Of a stretch of 45,426 bases of DNA, positions 1-8,285 are shown one piece after another; the first letter of the stretch is position 1; every line of letters begins with the position of its first letter. Under the pieces are notes generated by a model that was given only the letters and a program-made list of their open reading frames with translations, made no database searches and was not told the DNA's origin. A program made the position numbers and the translations under genes. The stretch is from an uncultured Bacteroidales bacterium. Lineage in GTDB: Bacteria > Bacteroidota > Bacteroidia > Bacteroidales > UBA932. Location: assembly GCA_947303465.1 (NCBI GenBank), contig CAMYYI010000015.1:1-45426 (forward strand). The letters run 5' to 3'.

Positions 1-645
1 GTGCTTCTTGATTTCTTCGTGGGCGAACTTGATGGCCTCGAGCATGTCGTGCTCGCTGACCTCCTTCATCTCGCCCTCGACCATCATGATGTTCTCCTCG
101 GTAGCGGCGACCATGAGTTCAAGGTCTGCGCGCTCGTTCTGGGAGAAAGTGGGGTTGATGACGAACTGGCCGTCTATGCGGGCAACGCGGACCTCGCCCA
201 CGGGGCCTCCGAAAGGAAGGTCGGAAGTGGCAAGGGCTGCAGATGCGGCAAGACCGGCAAGTGCATCGGGCTGGATGTCCTTCTCGGCGCTGATGAGGCT
301 GACCTGAACAAAGACCTCCAGATGGAAATCATCCGGCCACAGGGGGCGGATGGGCCTGTCTATCAGACGGGCTATGAGTACCTCGTAATCCGAGGGTTTG
401 CTTTCACGCTTGAGGAAGCCTCCGGGGAAGCGTCCTGCAGAATAATACTTTTCGCGATAGTCGACTGTGAGGGGCATGAAATCGGTACCCTCTTTGACTT
501 CCTTTGCTGCACATACGGTGGCGAGGAGCATGGTGCCACCCATTTTAACTACGGCTGAACCGTCTGCCTGCTTGGCCAGTTTGCCGGTTTCGATTTCGAT
601 TACGCGGCCGTCCGCGAGCTCGATTTTCTTGGTGATTACGTTCAT
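1..645 (-). CDS. pnp: polyribonucleotide nucleotidyltransferase (PNPase), 3' part missing at window edge
   Basis: The first 215 codons are present; the gene continues past the left edge. The protein begins [14 protein letters not shown] and shows the first RNase PH domain of PNPase, with [20 protein letters not shown] around residues 55-75, a DRPIRPLWP segment, and an [16 protein letters not shown] stretch. PNPase is the phosphorolytic 3'-5' exoribonuclease of the RNA degradosome and mRNA turnover. The start at 645 follows a purine-rich AAAGGAAAC. It lies downstream of rpsO, the classic rpsO-pnp order, with a terminator hairpin between them, so pnp is probably expressed partly by read-through. 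Recognition is by family sequence; the second RNase PH, KH and S1 domains are outside the window. Confidence 0.95.
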   Translation of the reverse strand, partial: MNVITKKIELADGRVIEIETGKLAKQADGSAVVKMGGTMLLATVCAAKEVKEGTDFMPLTVDYREKYYSAGRFPGGFLKRESKPSDYEVLIARLIDRPIRPLWPDDFHLEVFVQVSLISAEKDIQPDALAGLAASAALATSDLPFGGPVGEVRVARIDGQFVINPTFSQNERADLELMVAATEENIMMVEGEMKEVSEHDMLEAIKFAHEEIKKH

Positions 646-670
646 TACTGTTTCCTTTACGTCTTTCTTC

Positions 671-702
671 TAAAAAAAGGATGGCTCCCCCTTTGGGAGC
701 CA
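671..702 (-). terminator. intrinsic terminator after rpsO
   Basis: Perfect 8-bp stem (TGGCTCCC at 682-689, GGGAGCCA at 695-702) with a 5-base loop. In the minus-strand direction it is followed within three bases by a run of seven T (672-678 as A on plus). It sits between the rpsO stop and the pnp start and should terminate or attenuate rpsO transcripts before pnp. Confidence 0.85.
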
Positions 703-724
703 CCCGTAACTTTTCCTATTTTGA

Positions 725-1000
725 TTATCGGCGGAGACCCAGCTCCTTGACGATATTCCTGTATCTCTCGATGTCGACCTTCTGGAGGTAATCCAGAACC
801 TGACGGCGCTTACCGACGAGGCGGAGAAGACTGCGGCGCGTTACAACGTCCTTCTTGTTCTTCTTCACGTGCTCGGTAAGGTGAGCGATACGGTAGGAAA
901 ATAAAGCAACCTGACTCTCAGGAGAGCCGGTGTCCTTATTGGACTTCCCGTACTTCGCGAAAATCTCTTGCTTCTTCTCAGGCATTAAATATTCAGCCAT
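725..1000 (-). CDS. rpsO: 30S ribosomal protein S15
   Basis: 91 residues, close to the usual 89. The S15 signature is clear: [20 protein letters not shown] near residues 26-45, then [20 protein letters not shown]15 is a primary 16S rRNA binding protein of the small-subunit platform and in several bacteria represses its own translation. The gene heads the rpsO-pnp unit. A candidate -7 box (TATATTTG) lies at 1061-1068, giving a leader of about 55 bases with a small hairpin. Confidence 0.97.
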   Translation of the reverse strand: MAEYLMPEKKQEIFAKYGKSNKDTGSPESQVALFSYRIAHLTEHVKKNKKDVVTRRSLLRLVGKRRQVLDYLQKVDIERYRNIVKELGLRR

Positions 1001-1060
1001 TCGTGCAAAAAATTTTTAGTTGGTTATTGTGCCTGATGACCACCGTGGCCAAAAAGCCTG

Positions 1061-1068
1061 CAAATATA
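1061..1068 (-). promoter_or_regulatory. candidate -7 box of rpsO
   Basis: Read on the minus strand this is TATATTTG followed by CAGG, an exact match to the Bacteroidota -7 consensus TAnnTTTG. No TTTG is seen at the -33 distance. It would give a transcript with about 55 bases before the S15 start. Confidence 0.55.
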
Positions 1069-1090
1069 AGAATAATAATTAGATTTTTCC

Positions 1091-1098
1091 TATCTTTG
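1091..1098 (+). promoter_or_regulatory. candidate -7 box of the S1/P1 nuclease gene
   Basis: TATCTTTG is an exact TAnnTTTG match, 21 bases before the start at 1120. No clear -33 TTTG. It lies back to back with the rpsO box at 1061-1068, so the 119-bp gap holds two divergent promoters. Confidence 0.55.
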
Positions 1099-1119
1099 AT
1101 TTCAAATTCAAGAAAAACA

Positions 1120-1896
1120 ATGAAAAAGCTCATTCTCTCCGCACTCATGGCAGCCGTGCTCTGCCTCAACCTTCAGGCCTGGGGCAGCCTCGGCCACAAG
1201 ACCGTAATCGCAGTGGCACAGCGCCACCTTACTGCAACTACAAAGGCCAACATAGCCAGGTATTTCGACTACGACCTCAAGAGGGACGCCACCTGGATGG
1301 ACAGTCACCGCAGAGACGAGGACATCGCCTACACCACCGCCTGGCACGTGTACAACGTGGATGAGAATCATAATTACGACCCCAATCCGCGTCTGGACAA
1401 AGGCGACGCCATCTTTGCACTCCAGATTGCGGACTACAACCTCAAGCACTACAAGGATCTGAGCGACTCGGCGGTTGTGATGAACGTGCGCATGCTCATA
1501 CACTTCGTGGGCGACATGCACTGCCCCGTGCATTCCTATTTTCCCGGCCCCAGGAATTTCTGGGCGTTCAAGTATAGGGGAGAAGATTACAAGAGCTTCC
1601 ACGGCTTCTATGACGGCATGCCCGCCCTGCTCTGGCCCGGCGCCGACCCGGACGAACTGGCTGCACAGCTGGACAACTGCAACGCCTGTCAGCGCCGGAA
1701 GATAGCCAGGGGCACACTGCTCGACTGGGCCAAGGCCTGCGGCGACCGCAGCTACGGAATCTATGAGATAAATCCTCCCCTGACTGAAGAACTGGATCCG
1801 GACACTGTAGAGAAGTCACGCGAGATAATAAGCCTGCAGCTCCGCGATGCCGGTTACAGGCTCGCAGAGCTGCTTAACAGGTATTTCGGGAAATAG
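1120..1896 (+). CDS. secreted S1/P1-family zinc nuclease
   Basis: 258 residues from the ATG at 1120. The frame is open to 1003, but only this start gives a signal peptide (about residues 1-20, ending LNLQA). After cleavage the mature protein would start with Trp, as in S1/P1 nucleases, where the N-terminal Trp binds zinc. The other ligand motifs follow: WGSLGHK, DATWMDSHR, WHVYNV, HFVGDMHCPVH and SFHGFYDG (the H-x3-D pair). The family cleaves single-stranded DNA and RNA with three zinc ions; some relatives are phospholipases C. A periplasmic or secreted scavenging role is inferred. It ends three bases from the convergent peptidase gene. Confidence 0.88.
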   Translation: MKKLILSALMAAVLCLNLQAWGSLGHKTVIAVAQRHLTATTKANIARYFDYDLKRDATWMDSHRRDEDIAYTTAWHVYNVDENHNYDPNPRLDKGDAIFALQIADYNLKHYKDLSDSAVVMNVRMLIHFVGDMHCPVHSYFPGPRNFWAFKYRGEDYKSFHGFYDGMPALLWPGADPDELAAQLDNCNACQRRKIARGTLLDWAKACGDRSYGIYEINPPLTEELDPDTVEKSREIISLQLRDAGYRLAELLNRYFGK

Positions 1897-1899
1897 GGG

Positions 1900-3879
1900 C
1901 TACAGGATTCCGTACTTCCTGCCGTATTCCAGCATCTGTCCCAGGTAGTCGTCCGTGTATCGGATTTCGTAATCCGTAATCACTCCCGACTTTTCCACGG
2001 GAACGATTTCCGGATTGATAAAGCCACCGTAAGGTTTGAGGTTAAGGGCCGAATAGCGGTCCTTAACTTCTTTATGCAGCACCGGGTCGATCTGCACTGC
2101 ATACTCCTCTACCAGCGCCTTGCCCGCGGCATAATCGCCCTCGGACTTGATGCGCTGCACCTCGGCGAGCAGTTTGCCGAAGAGTCCGCGCAAGGCATCG
2201 TAGTCAGTAACCACGAAAAAAGTCTTGCCGTCGCGTGTACGCTTTTCGATAGCTCCGCCCTGACGGTAGCACCACTCGGCAATGAGCTTGCGGTCCTGCA
2301 TGTGGGCCTCGGTGTTCGGTCGTCCAAGCTCCACCCGGTTGAACTGCACCATGAGGCCGTTGCGGATGAATCCGTCATACTCGGCCTTGTACGCCTCCGC
2401 ATCCGGCATGATACCCAGCTCAACCAGCTTGGGGTCGGCGGAATAATAGAGGCCGAACAGGTCGGCACGCGCCTCCTCGAGGGTGGATGAATACTCGCCC
2501 ATGGCTGTGCTGGAAACGCCCTTCAGCAGCTGTCCGGAGCCATGTCCCAGGCACTCATGAAGGTCCGTGTGGATTTCTCCGGCATAGGAACCGTACTTCT
2601 TGGAACGGGCAATTTCCTCCTCGTCCCAGGCGAACTCGTTAAGCACGCTCGCGGGCTGCTCCTCGGCGGAATAGTCGTAGGCGTGGGAGATATTGGCGAT
2701 GGTGACGCTCTTGGAGCCGTAGTCGCGGCGTATCCAGTCTGCATTGGGCAGGTTGATGCCTATGGGCGTTGCCGGATAAGCGTCGCCGGCAAGGCACACG
2801 GCATTGATGACCTTGGCGCTGACGCCCTTGACGCAAGCCTTCTTGAAACGGGGGTCAACGGGAGAGTTGTCCTCAAACCACTGGGCATTGGCGCTCAGGA
2901 TGGCAGAACGCTCCGACGCTTTCGCATCCTTTATGTTGACGTGCCCTTCCCAGGCGCCCTTGCGTCCCAGAGGGTCGTTGTAATCCTCCACAAAACCGTT
3001 AACGAAGTCGACGGTGCCAATGGTATCCTTCACCCACTCCACATTGAACTCGTCCCACTTGCGCAGGTCGCCGCTGCGGTAGTACTCTATAAGCAGGCCG
3101 AGGGCACGTTTCTGTATGTCGTTCTCTGCCACACGGCGTGCCAGTTCCAGCTCGCCGCATATCTTTTCGATGGCGGGACCATAGATGCCGCCCACCTTCC
3201 ATGGCTTCTCCACCACCACTCCGTTTTCCTTCACCACCTTGGTGTTCAGGCCGTAAGATACGGGCCTGCGGTCCTTGGGATCGGCAACAGAGGCGTAGTA
3301 CTCCTCAACTTCGTCGCGGGTAACACCCTCATAGAAATTGACGGAAGATGATTCCACTATGTCCCCCTCGGAAGAGGTGCTGCGGCGCTGGGGGCAGACG
3401 GACGGATCGAAAGCGTAACTCACCAGGAATCCGGCCTCCTCTGAACGTCCGACCGCATCCAGAAGCTTTTCGAAGTAAGAGGGTTCGCAGCCGGGGAAGA
3501 ATTTGTCCTCGGCATAGTGATGATGTATTCCGTTGCTGAAGAACAGCCGCTTGGCATATTCCGTAAAAGCCTCGAACTCACTGCAGTTGCGGTCTCCGGC
3601 ATAGTTTTCCAGGATATCCTCTACCGCATGCCGCAGCTGAAGGTTCCAGCGGCAGTTCTGGTCCCACAATATGTCGCGTCCCCACTTTGCCGCCTCGGCC
3701 AGGTGATAGGCATACTCCTTCTGCTGAAGGCTGAGATCCTCCCAGCCAGGCACGGTATAGCGTATGACCTTCACATCTGCAAACTGGTCAACCGTGTATT
3801 TGAATCCTGCATCCTTATTGCCGCATCCTGCAGCAAGCACTGCGGCACTGACAAACATGGTCATTCGTAAAAGCTTCAT
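1900..3879 (-). CDS. dipeptidyl-peptidase III family (M49) metallopeptidase lipoprotein
   Basis: 659 residues. The N-terminus has a lipoprotein signal with lipobox LAAGC (Cys19). The M49 zinc motif HECLGH is at about 441-446 (family HExxGH) and the third-ligand motif EEARAD at about 468-473 (compare EECRAE in eukaryotic DPP III). The Bacteroides enzymes use the same HECLGH. DPP III removes dipeptides from the N-terminus of short peptides; the lipobox suggests the periplasm or outer membrane. It is the last gene of the eight-gene minus-strand run, two bases after murI. A role in trimming peptides released with muropeptides is inferred from context only. Confidence 0.88.
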   Translation of the reverse strand: MKLLRMTMFVSAAVLAAGCGNKDAGFKYTVDQFADVKVIRYTVPGWEDLSLQQKEYAYHLAEAAKWGRDILWDQNCRWNLQLRHAVEDILENYAGDRNCSEFEAFTEYAKRLFFSNGIHHHYAEDKFFPGCEPSYFEKLLDAVGRSEEAGFLVSYAFDPSVCPQRRSTSSEGDIVESSSVNFYEGVTRDEVEEYYASVADPKDRRPVSYGLNTKVVKENGVVVEKPWKVGGIYGPAIEKICGELELARRVAENDIQKRALGLLIEYYRSGDLRKWDEFNVEWVKDTIGTVDFVNGFVEDYNDPLGRKGAWEGHVNIKDAKASERSAILSANAQWFEDNSPVDPRFKKACVKGVSAKVINAVCLAGDAYPATPIGINLPNADWIRRDYGSKSVTIANISHAYDYSAEEQPASVLNEFAWDEEEIARSKKYGSYAGEIHTDLHECLGHGSGQLLKGVSSTAMGEYSSTLEEARADLFGLYYSADPKLVELGIMPDAEAYKAEYDGFIRNGLMVQFNRVELGRPNTEAHMQDRKLIAEWCYRQGGAIEKRTRDGKTFFVVTDYDALRGLFGKLLAEVQRIKSEGDYAAGKALVEEYAVQIDPVLHKEVKDRYSALNLKPYGGFINPEIVPVEKSGVITDYEIRYTDDYLGQMLEYGRKYGIL

Positions 3880-3881
3880 TT

Positions 3882-4628
3882 CTATAAGATGGTGAATAGT
3901 TTTTTCAATGTTGTATCGGGGCCGGAGGCAAGGAGTTCCACTCCCGGAGCGGAATCCTTGAGCGGAATGCCGGCCATTCCCAGCACGTCGGCAAGGCGAC
4001 GTGCCACAGCCGGTGCCGGATCGATGAATCTGATGCCCCCGGGAGCTATCCTACGCATCAGAGGCAGGAGGAAGGGGTAATGGGTGCAGCCCAGAACTAT
4101 GGTATCCGCTCCGGCGTCCAGCAGCGGCTGAAGGCTCCCGCGCACAACCGACTCGGCATGAGGGCTGTCAAGGTCCATGCTCTCCACGAGCTCCACGAAC
4201 CCCTTTCCGACACGTTCTTCTATGCGCACTGCATCGGCATACTGTCCTTTGATATTCAGATACTTGGCGGCCTTGAGAGTGCCGGCCGTGGCGAGCACGC
4301 CGACAACTCCGTTGCGGGTGCCGCTGGCGGCCGGCTTCACAGCCGGCTCCATACCCACGAAAGGAATGTCATATTCGGCCCTCAGGGTGGCTATGGCCGC
4401 TGCAGTAGCCGTATTGCAGGCCACCACTACCGCAGCCGCCCCCTTTGAAAGCAGCAAATCCGTGACGGCCCTGCTGCGGGCGGTCACGAATTCCGCTGTC
4501 TTCTCTCCGTAAGGACAGTAAGCGTTGTCCGAGAAGTATATATAACGTTCATCAGGGAGAATCTTCCGAATCTCCCTGAGAACTGAAAGGCCTCCTGAGC
4601 CCGAATCGAACACTCCGATTACCGCCAT
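3882..4628 (-). CDS. murI: glutamate racemase
   Basis: 248 residues from the ATG at 4628; an in-frame ATG at 4649 would add seven residues and overlap the upstream gene, so the shorter form is preferred. It interconverts L- and D-glutamate for the peptidoglycan stem peptide. Both catalytic cysteines are in place: ACNTATAAA (Cys71) and LGCTHYPF (Cys181), with the substrate motif FDSGSGG near residue 7. It sits among genes that act on muropeptides, which fits a wall-metabolism operon. Confidence 0.96.
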   Translation of the reverse strand: MAVIGVFDSGSGGLSVLREIRKILPDERYIYFSDNAYCPYGEKTAEFVTARSRAVTDLLLSKGAAAVVVACNTATAAAIATLRAEYDIPFVGMEPAVKPAASGTRNGVVGVLATAGTLKAAKYLNIKGQYADAVRIEERVGKGFVELVESMDLDSPHAESVVRGSLQPLLDAGADTIVLGCTHYPFLLPLMRRIAPGGIRFIDPAPAVARRLADVLGMAGIPLKDSAPGVELLASGPDTTLKKLFTIL

Positions 4629-4629
4629 A

Positions 4630-5808
4630 TCATTCGGCCAGTTGTCCAAGCACTTCGAAGCAGGCTTTGCCTTCTTCCGTGACTATCATCTGGTAGATGG
4701 TATCATCCACCTTGTAATAAGTCTTGCCTTCGAATTCGAATTCTTCGTAATCCTCGGGAAGAGCATCGACTATAGCTCCTGCGGGAGGCACTATCACCAC
4801 ATACTCGCCGTCATCGCCCTTGATGTAGAACACTCCGTCGTTATAGAAGTATTCGGTACCTGCTGCGGCATAGCTGCGAATCAGGTTGAGGGACTTGGCC
4901 TGCTCCGTTTCGGCGGAATCATTGTTTTCCGCCAGGGAGTTCAGGAGAATGGCCGTGAAAACCGCATCTGCCAGAGGAGTGAACCTGTAGCCGAAAGGAG
5001 GACGGCATACCCAGTAGCGGCCGGCGCGATAGCGGTACCAGACATCGTCCCAGTACCAGTAGTCTATGCCGTGATATACCCTGTGTATATAGTGAGGAGG
5101 CAGTGCCACAATGTAGTGGCCGTAGCCGTGGTGGCCGTGGTGGCTGAACCTGACGGGAGCGCCTCTGAGCTCACGGTGTACGTGACGGGGAGGACGGTAT
5201 CCGGGTCTGTGGTTGATATGGACGCGGCCCATGCGGGAAGGCCCGGGCCTGCCGCCGTGGGCATAAGGACGTGAGCCGGGTGACGGACGATGTGCGCTGC
5301 CACCGGAAGGACGGGCGCCGTTGTGATCCGGACGATGTGCGCTGCCGCCCCAGGGACGATGGGAGTTGCCGCCGGAAGGACGGACTGCCTTGTCGTTGTT
5401 ATTCTGAGGACGGCTGGGGCGGTCTGCCCTGTCGTTATGACCGGAAGGACGGTCGTTCGAAGGACGGTTCACGCTGCCGGAACCGCCGGAAGGACGCTGA
5501 TGGTCGTTCCCGCCGGAGGGGCGGTTGACACTGCCCGACGAATGGCTGACGCTGCCACCGGAACGACGGTAACCGCTGCCGGAAGAATGGCTCATGCTGC
5601 CGCCAGACGAACTGCCGTGATGACTTCCAACATGTGCGGTATTGCCGGATGGACGGCTTGAATGGCTGCCGCCGTTGCTGTATGAATGAGATGCACTGCT
5701 GCCGCCGTGCGAAGAAGAATGAGAGTGGCCACGAGACTGGGCACCGAGAGGGAGAGCGAAGATGACGGCTGCCGACATCAAAGCTGCAAGTCTGATCAAG
5801 TGTTTCAT
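4630..5808 (-). CDS. DUF6515-like secreted protein with a long low-complexity Ser/Gly/His/Arg/Pro region
   Basis: 392 residues. A signal peptide (residues 1-23, ending LPLGA) is followed by about 190 residues of low complexity with repeated PSGG, HRP, SHSSGS and NRPS units, encoded by tandem variants of CCGGAAGGACGG. After this comes an aromatic segment, HGIDYWYWDDVWYRYRAGRYWV, and a C-terminal domain with YFYNDGVFYIKGDDGEYVVI and GKTYYKVDDTIYQMIV, the pattern I associate with DUF6515. Function unknown. A periplasmic or surface location is inferred. It lies between the muramidase and murI genes, one base from murI, so it may be a wall-associated protein. The arginine- and histidine-rich tract would be positively charged and probably disordered. 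Confidence 0.72.
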   Translation of the reverse strand: MKHLIRLAALMSAAVIFALPLGAQSRGHSHSSSHGGSSASHSYSNGGSHSSRPSGNTAHVGSHHGSSSGGSMSHSSGSGYRRSGGSVSHSSGSVNRPSGGNDHQRPSGGSGSVNRPSNDRPSGHNDRADRPSRPQNNNDKAVRPSGGNSHRPWGGSAHRPDHNGARPSGGSAHRPSPGSRPYAHGGRPGPSRMGRVHINHRPGYRPPRHVHRELRGAPVRFSHHGHHGYGHYIVALPPHYIHRVYHGIDYWYWDDVWYRYRAGRYWVCRPPFGYRFTPLADAVFTAILLNSLAENNDSAETEQAKSLNLIRSYAAAGTEYFYNDGVFYIKGDDGEYVVIVPPAGAIVDALPEDYEEFEFEGKTYYKVDDTIYQMIVTEEGKACFEVLGQLAE

Positions 5809-5820
5809 AAGTCAGTGGTT

Positions 5821-7074
5821 TTAACGATAAATGTAGTACTTTTCCGACAAGGTCCGGAAATCTTTCACATCCGCCGTCCACCAGCTCAGTATATCGGATA
5901 CCCGGAAACGCTTGCTGAATTCCTTACTGACAAAATCCGTTCCACAAACCTTGTTGAACATTGAAATCCTGTTTGGAGAGAGCTCGAAAGGGTTCTTCTT
6001 ATATAACTCGTACACCGCCTGCATCACGTAAAACTGTATCAGCGTAATGGGTGCGGCTTCGTAATCGGTAAAGTAGTACTGCACTCCATGAATGAGCTTG
6101 CGGGCGCAGCTGCCATAGAAGGGGGTGTAGTGTACCGTCCTCCAGGCCACTCCGGGCACGTTATAGCTGTCCAGCCTGGCCTTAAGGGCGTCGGCGTCTA
6201 TCCATTCGGCCGCAAATGCGTCGAACGGAATAGTATAACCTATGCCTATGTTGAGATAGTCGTTGAACTCGCCGACCAGCCCGGCGCATGGATAGCACAT
6301 GGCACTGCGGGGATAGGGAATATTGGGAGAAGGCATCACCCAGGGTAGACCGGTGCGATCGTAGGTCATGCTGCGCTCCCATCCTTCCATTGGCACTACC
6401 GTCAACTGGCACTTTACCGGCTCCTCGTTGCCCTTCTGGCCGCAGTTGAGGCCTTCTTCGTTAATCAGGGTGGCGACCTCCCCTACCGTGAGGCCGTAGA
6501 CATAAGGTATGCGGTACTGGCTCACGTATGAGAAAAATCCTTCGCGCACCACGCTCCCTTCTACTTTCAGTCCTCCGAGCGGATTGGGACGGTCCAGTAC
6601 CATAACCGGTATGCCCATGGCGGCGCAGGTCCGCATGGCAAGCCCCAGACAGCTGATGAAGGTGTAGGAACGGGTGCCTACATCCTGAATGTCGTACACC
6701 AGGATATCGATACCCTTCAGCATTTCCGTTGTCGGCTGGCGCGTAGCACCATAGAGGGAATGCACCGGAAGGCCGGTCGCCTTGTCGCTGCCGGATTCCA
6801 CTTTGCCACCGGCCCAGATATCGCCACGAACCCCGTGCTCAGGCGCATACAGGGCGACCAGATTCACGTTCTCGTTCAAAATATCTATGGTAGAGCGGAG
6901 CTGGCGGTCAACTCCGCTGGGGTTGGTCAGAAGCCCCACGCGCTTGCCTCGAAGCCCTTCGAAGCCGCGGTCCCGCAGGACCTCTATGCCCGGCTTGACC
7001 TGAGCTCCGAGATTTATTCCGATGGTAAGCGCCGCCGCACAAAGAAGGTGACGAAGAAGGTTGCGATACAGCAT
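5821..7074 (-). CDS. namZ: DUF1343/YbbC family exo-beta-N-acetylmuramidase (NamZ-like, GH171)
   Basis: 417 residues from the ATG at 7074, which encodes a signal peptide (MLYRNLLRHLLCAAALTIG...). The frame stays open to 7377 but that part is antisense-like filler inside the permease gene. Family motifs: KRVGLLTNPSGVD, ALYAPEHGVRGD, LVYDIQDVGTRSYTF and MVLDRPNPLGG. The Bacillus subtilis member NamZ removes MurNAc from the non-reducing end of peptidoglycan fragments. Its first 61 bases overlap the end of the AmpG-like permease gene. I recall a ybbC-ampG-murQ set in Tannerella forsythia; no murQ is seen here. Periplasmic release of MurNAc for import is the inferred role. Confidence 0.87.
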   Translation of the reverse strand: MLYRNLLRHLLCAAALTIGINLGAQVKPGIEVLRDRGFEGLRGKRVGLLTNPSGVDRQLRSTIDILNENVNLVALYAPEHGVRGDIWAGGKVESGSDKATGLPVHSLYGATRQPTTEMLKGIDILVYDIQDVGTRSYTFISCLGLAMRTCAAMGIPVMVLDRPNPLGGLKVEGSVVREGFFSYVSQYRIPYVYGLTVGEVATLINEEGLNCGQKGNEEPVKCQLTVVPMEGWERSMTYDRTGLPWVMPSPNIPYPRSAMCYPCAGLVGEFNDYLNIGIGYTIPFDAFAAEWIDADALKARLDSYNVPGVAWRTVHYTPFYGSCARKLIHGVQYYFTDYEAAPITLIQFYVMQAVYELYKKNPFELSPNRISMFNKVCGTDFVSKEFSKRFRVSDILSWWTADVKDFRTLSEKYYIYR

Positions 7075-8285
7075 AACATTACAAGAATAAAGAATCCTAC
7101 ATAACCGAGGGCTTCCTGCAAGTATCCGGCCACAAGCCCGGGCAGCATCATGGAAAGGGCCATGAAGGCGGTGCAGATGGCATAATGCGAGGTCTTGAGG
7201 GGGCCCTGAGAAAAATGCATCATATACAGCATATAAGCCGAGAAGCCGAAGCCATAACCGAACTGGTCCAGGACTACGCAGGAACCCACAATCCAGATGC
7301 TTTCCGGCTGAGCGATACTCATATAGAGATATACGGAACAGGGCAGAGCCAGGGACAGGGCCATGGGCCACAGGCACTTACGCAAGCCGAGCCGGGCGGC
7401 CGCCAGCCCCCCGAGTATTCCTCCGGCGAGCAATGCAACCACACCGAAGGTACCGTAAACTATGCCGAACATGTCCGTAGTGAAGCCCAAGCCGCCGACC
7501 TCCACGGGATCCTTGAAGAAGGGGAACAGCATCTTTACGGAAAAAGCCTCCGGAAGGCGGTACAGCAGCATGAAGAGAATGGCGAGCAGCACACCGGGCT
7601 TGCGGAAGAAGGAAGCGAAGGCTCCGCCGAACTCCTTCATGACGTCGGATGCGTTGCGGACATCGCCGGCGCTTTTATCCTCCGAGGGCTTTGGAAGGGC
7701 AAAGCAATGGTAAAGCGTGAAGACACCCAGGATGGCTGCAGAAATGATCATGGTAAGCGACCAGGCGCGGGGGATATCTCCAAGACGCCTCTCGAGCACC
7801 CCGGCAAGCACGACCAGGACGCCCTGCCCGAAGACGGAGGCGATGCGGTAGAAGGTGCTCCTGATACCCACGAAGGCAGACTGCTGCCTGCTTGTGAGGG
7901 CAATCATATAGAATCCGTCTGCCGCTATATCATGAGTGGCGGAAGCGAATGCCGCTATGATGAACAAGATAAGGGTGACGCTGAACGTGCTGAGCCGGAC
8001 ACTTGCCGCGGTAAGGGCTATGGTTGCAAGCATTATGAACTGCATGGAGAGTATCCACCAGCGCTTGCTGCGGAAAATGTCTACGAAGGGGCTCCAGAGA
8101 GGCTTGACCACCCATGGGATACTGATGAGGCTGGTAAGCAAAGCCAGCGTACCGTTATCCATGCCCATATCCTTGAACATAATCAGGGATATGGTGTTCA
8201 CTATGAAATACGGCAGGCCCTCCACGAAGTAAAGCGTGGGTATCCAGAGCCATGGAGTCTTGCTATTGAATGTCCGCATCGGCAT
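7014..8285 (-). CDS. AmpG-like MFS permease (muropeptide or amino-sugar import)
   Basis: 423 residues with about 12 hydrophobic helices. The segment VVKPLWSPFVDIFRSKRWW after helix 2 and the SATHDIAADGFY motif in helix 4 match the AmpG branch of the major facilitator superfamily, which imports anhydro-muropeptides or, in Tannerella, is linked to MurNAc uptake. The gene overlaps the upstream DUF4922-SpoIID gene by 23 bases and the downstream muramidase gene by 61, so the three are surely co-transcribed. The actual substrate cannot be read from sequence; MurNAc, MurNAc-disaccharides or anhydro-muropeptides are the options. Confidence 0.85.
   Translation of the reverse strand: MPMRTFNSKTPWLWIPTLYFVEGLPYFIVNTISLIMFKDMGMDNGTLALLTSLISIPWVVKPLWSPFVDIFRSKRWWILSMQFIMLATIALTAASVRLSTFSVTLILFIIAAFASATHDIAADGFYMIALTSRQQSAFVGIRSTFYRIASVFGQGVLVVLAGVLERRLGDIPRAWSLTMIISAAILGVFTLYHCFALPKPSEDKSAGDVRNASDVMKEFGGAFASFFRKPGVLLAILFMLLYRLPEAFSVKMLFPFFKDPVEVGGLGFTTDMFGIVYGTFGVVALLAGGILGGLAAARLGLRKCLWPMALSLALPCSVYLYMSIAQPESIWIVGSCVVLDQFGYGFGFSAYMLYMMHFSQGPLKTSHYAICTAFMALSMMLPGLVAGYLQEALGYVGFFILVMLCCIATFFVTFFVRRRLPSE

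Noticed and set aside
1..558. A 185-codon open frame on the plus strand at the left edge
   Set aside because: It is antisense to pnp, whose PNPase motifs are unmistakable on the minus strand.
5270..5560. A CRISPR-like run of short repeats
   Set aside because: The repeats are about 12 bases, imperfect, without unique spacers, and translate to the low-complexity tract of the DUF6515 protein.
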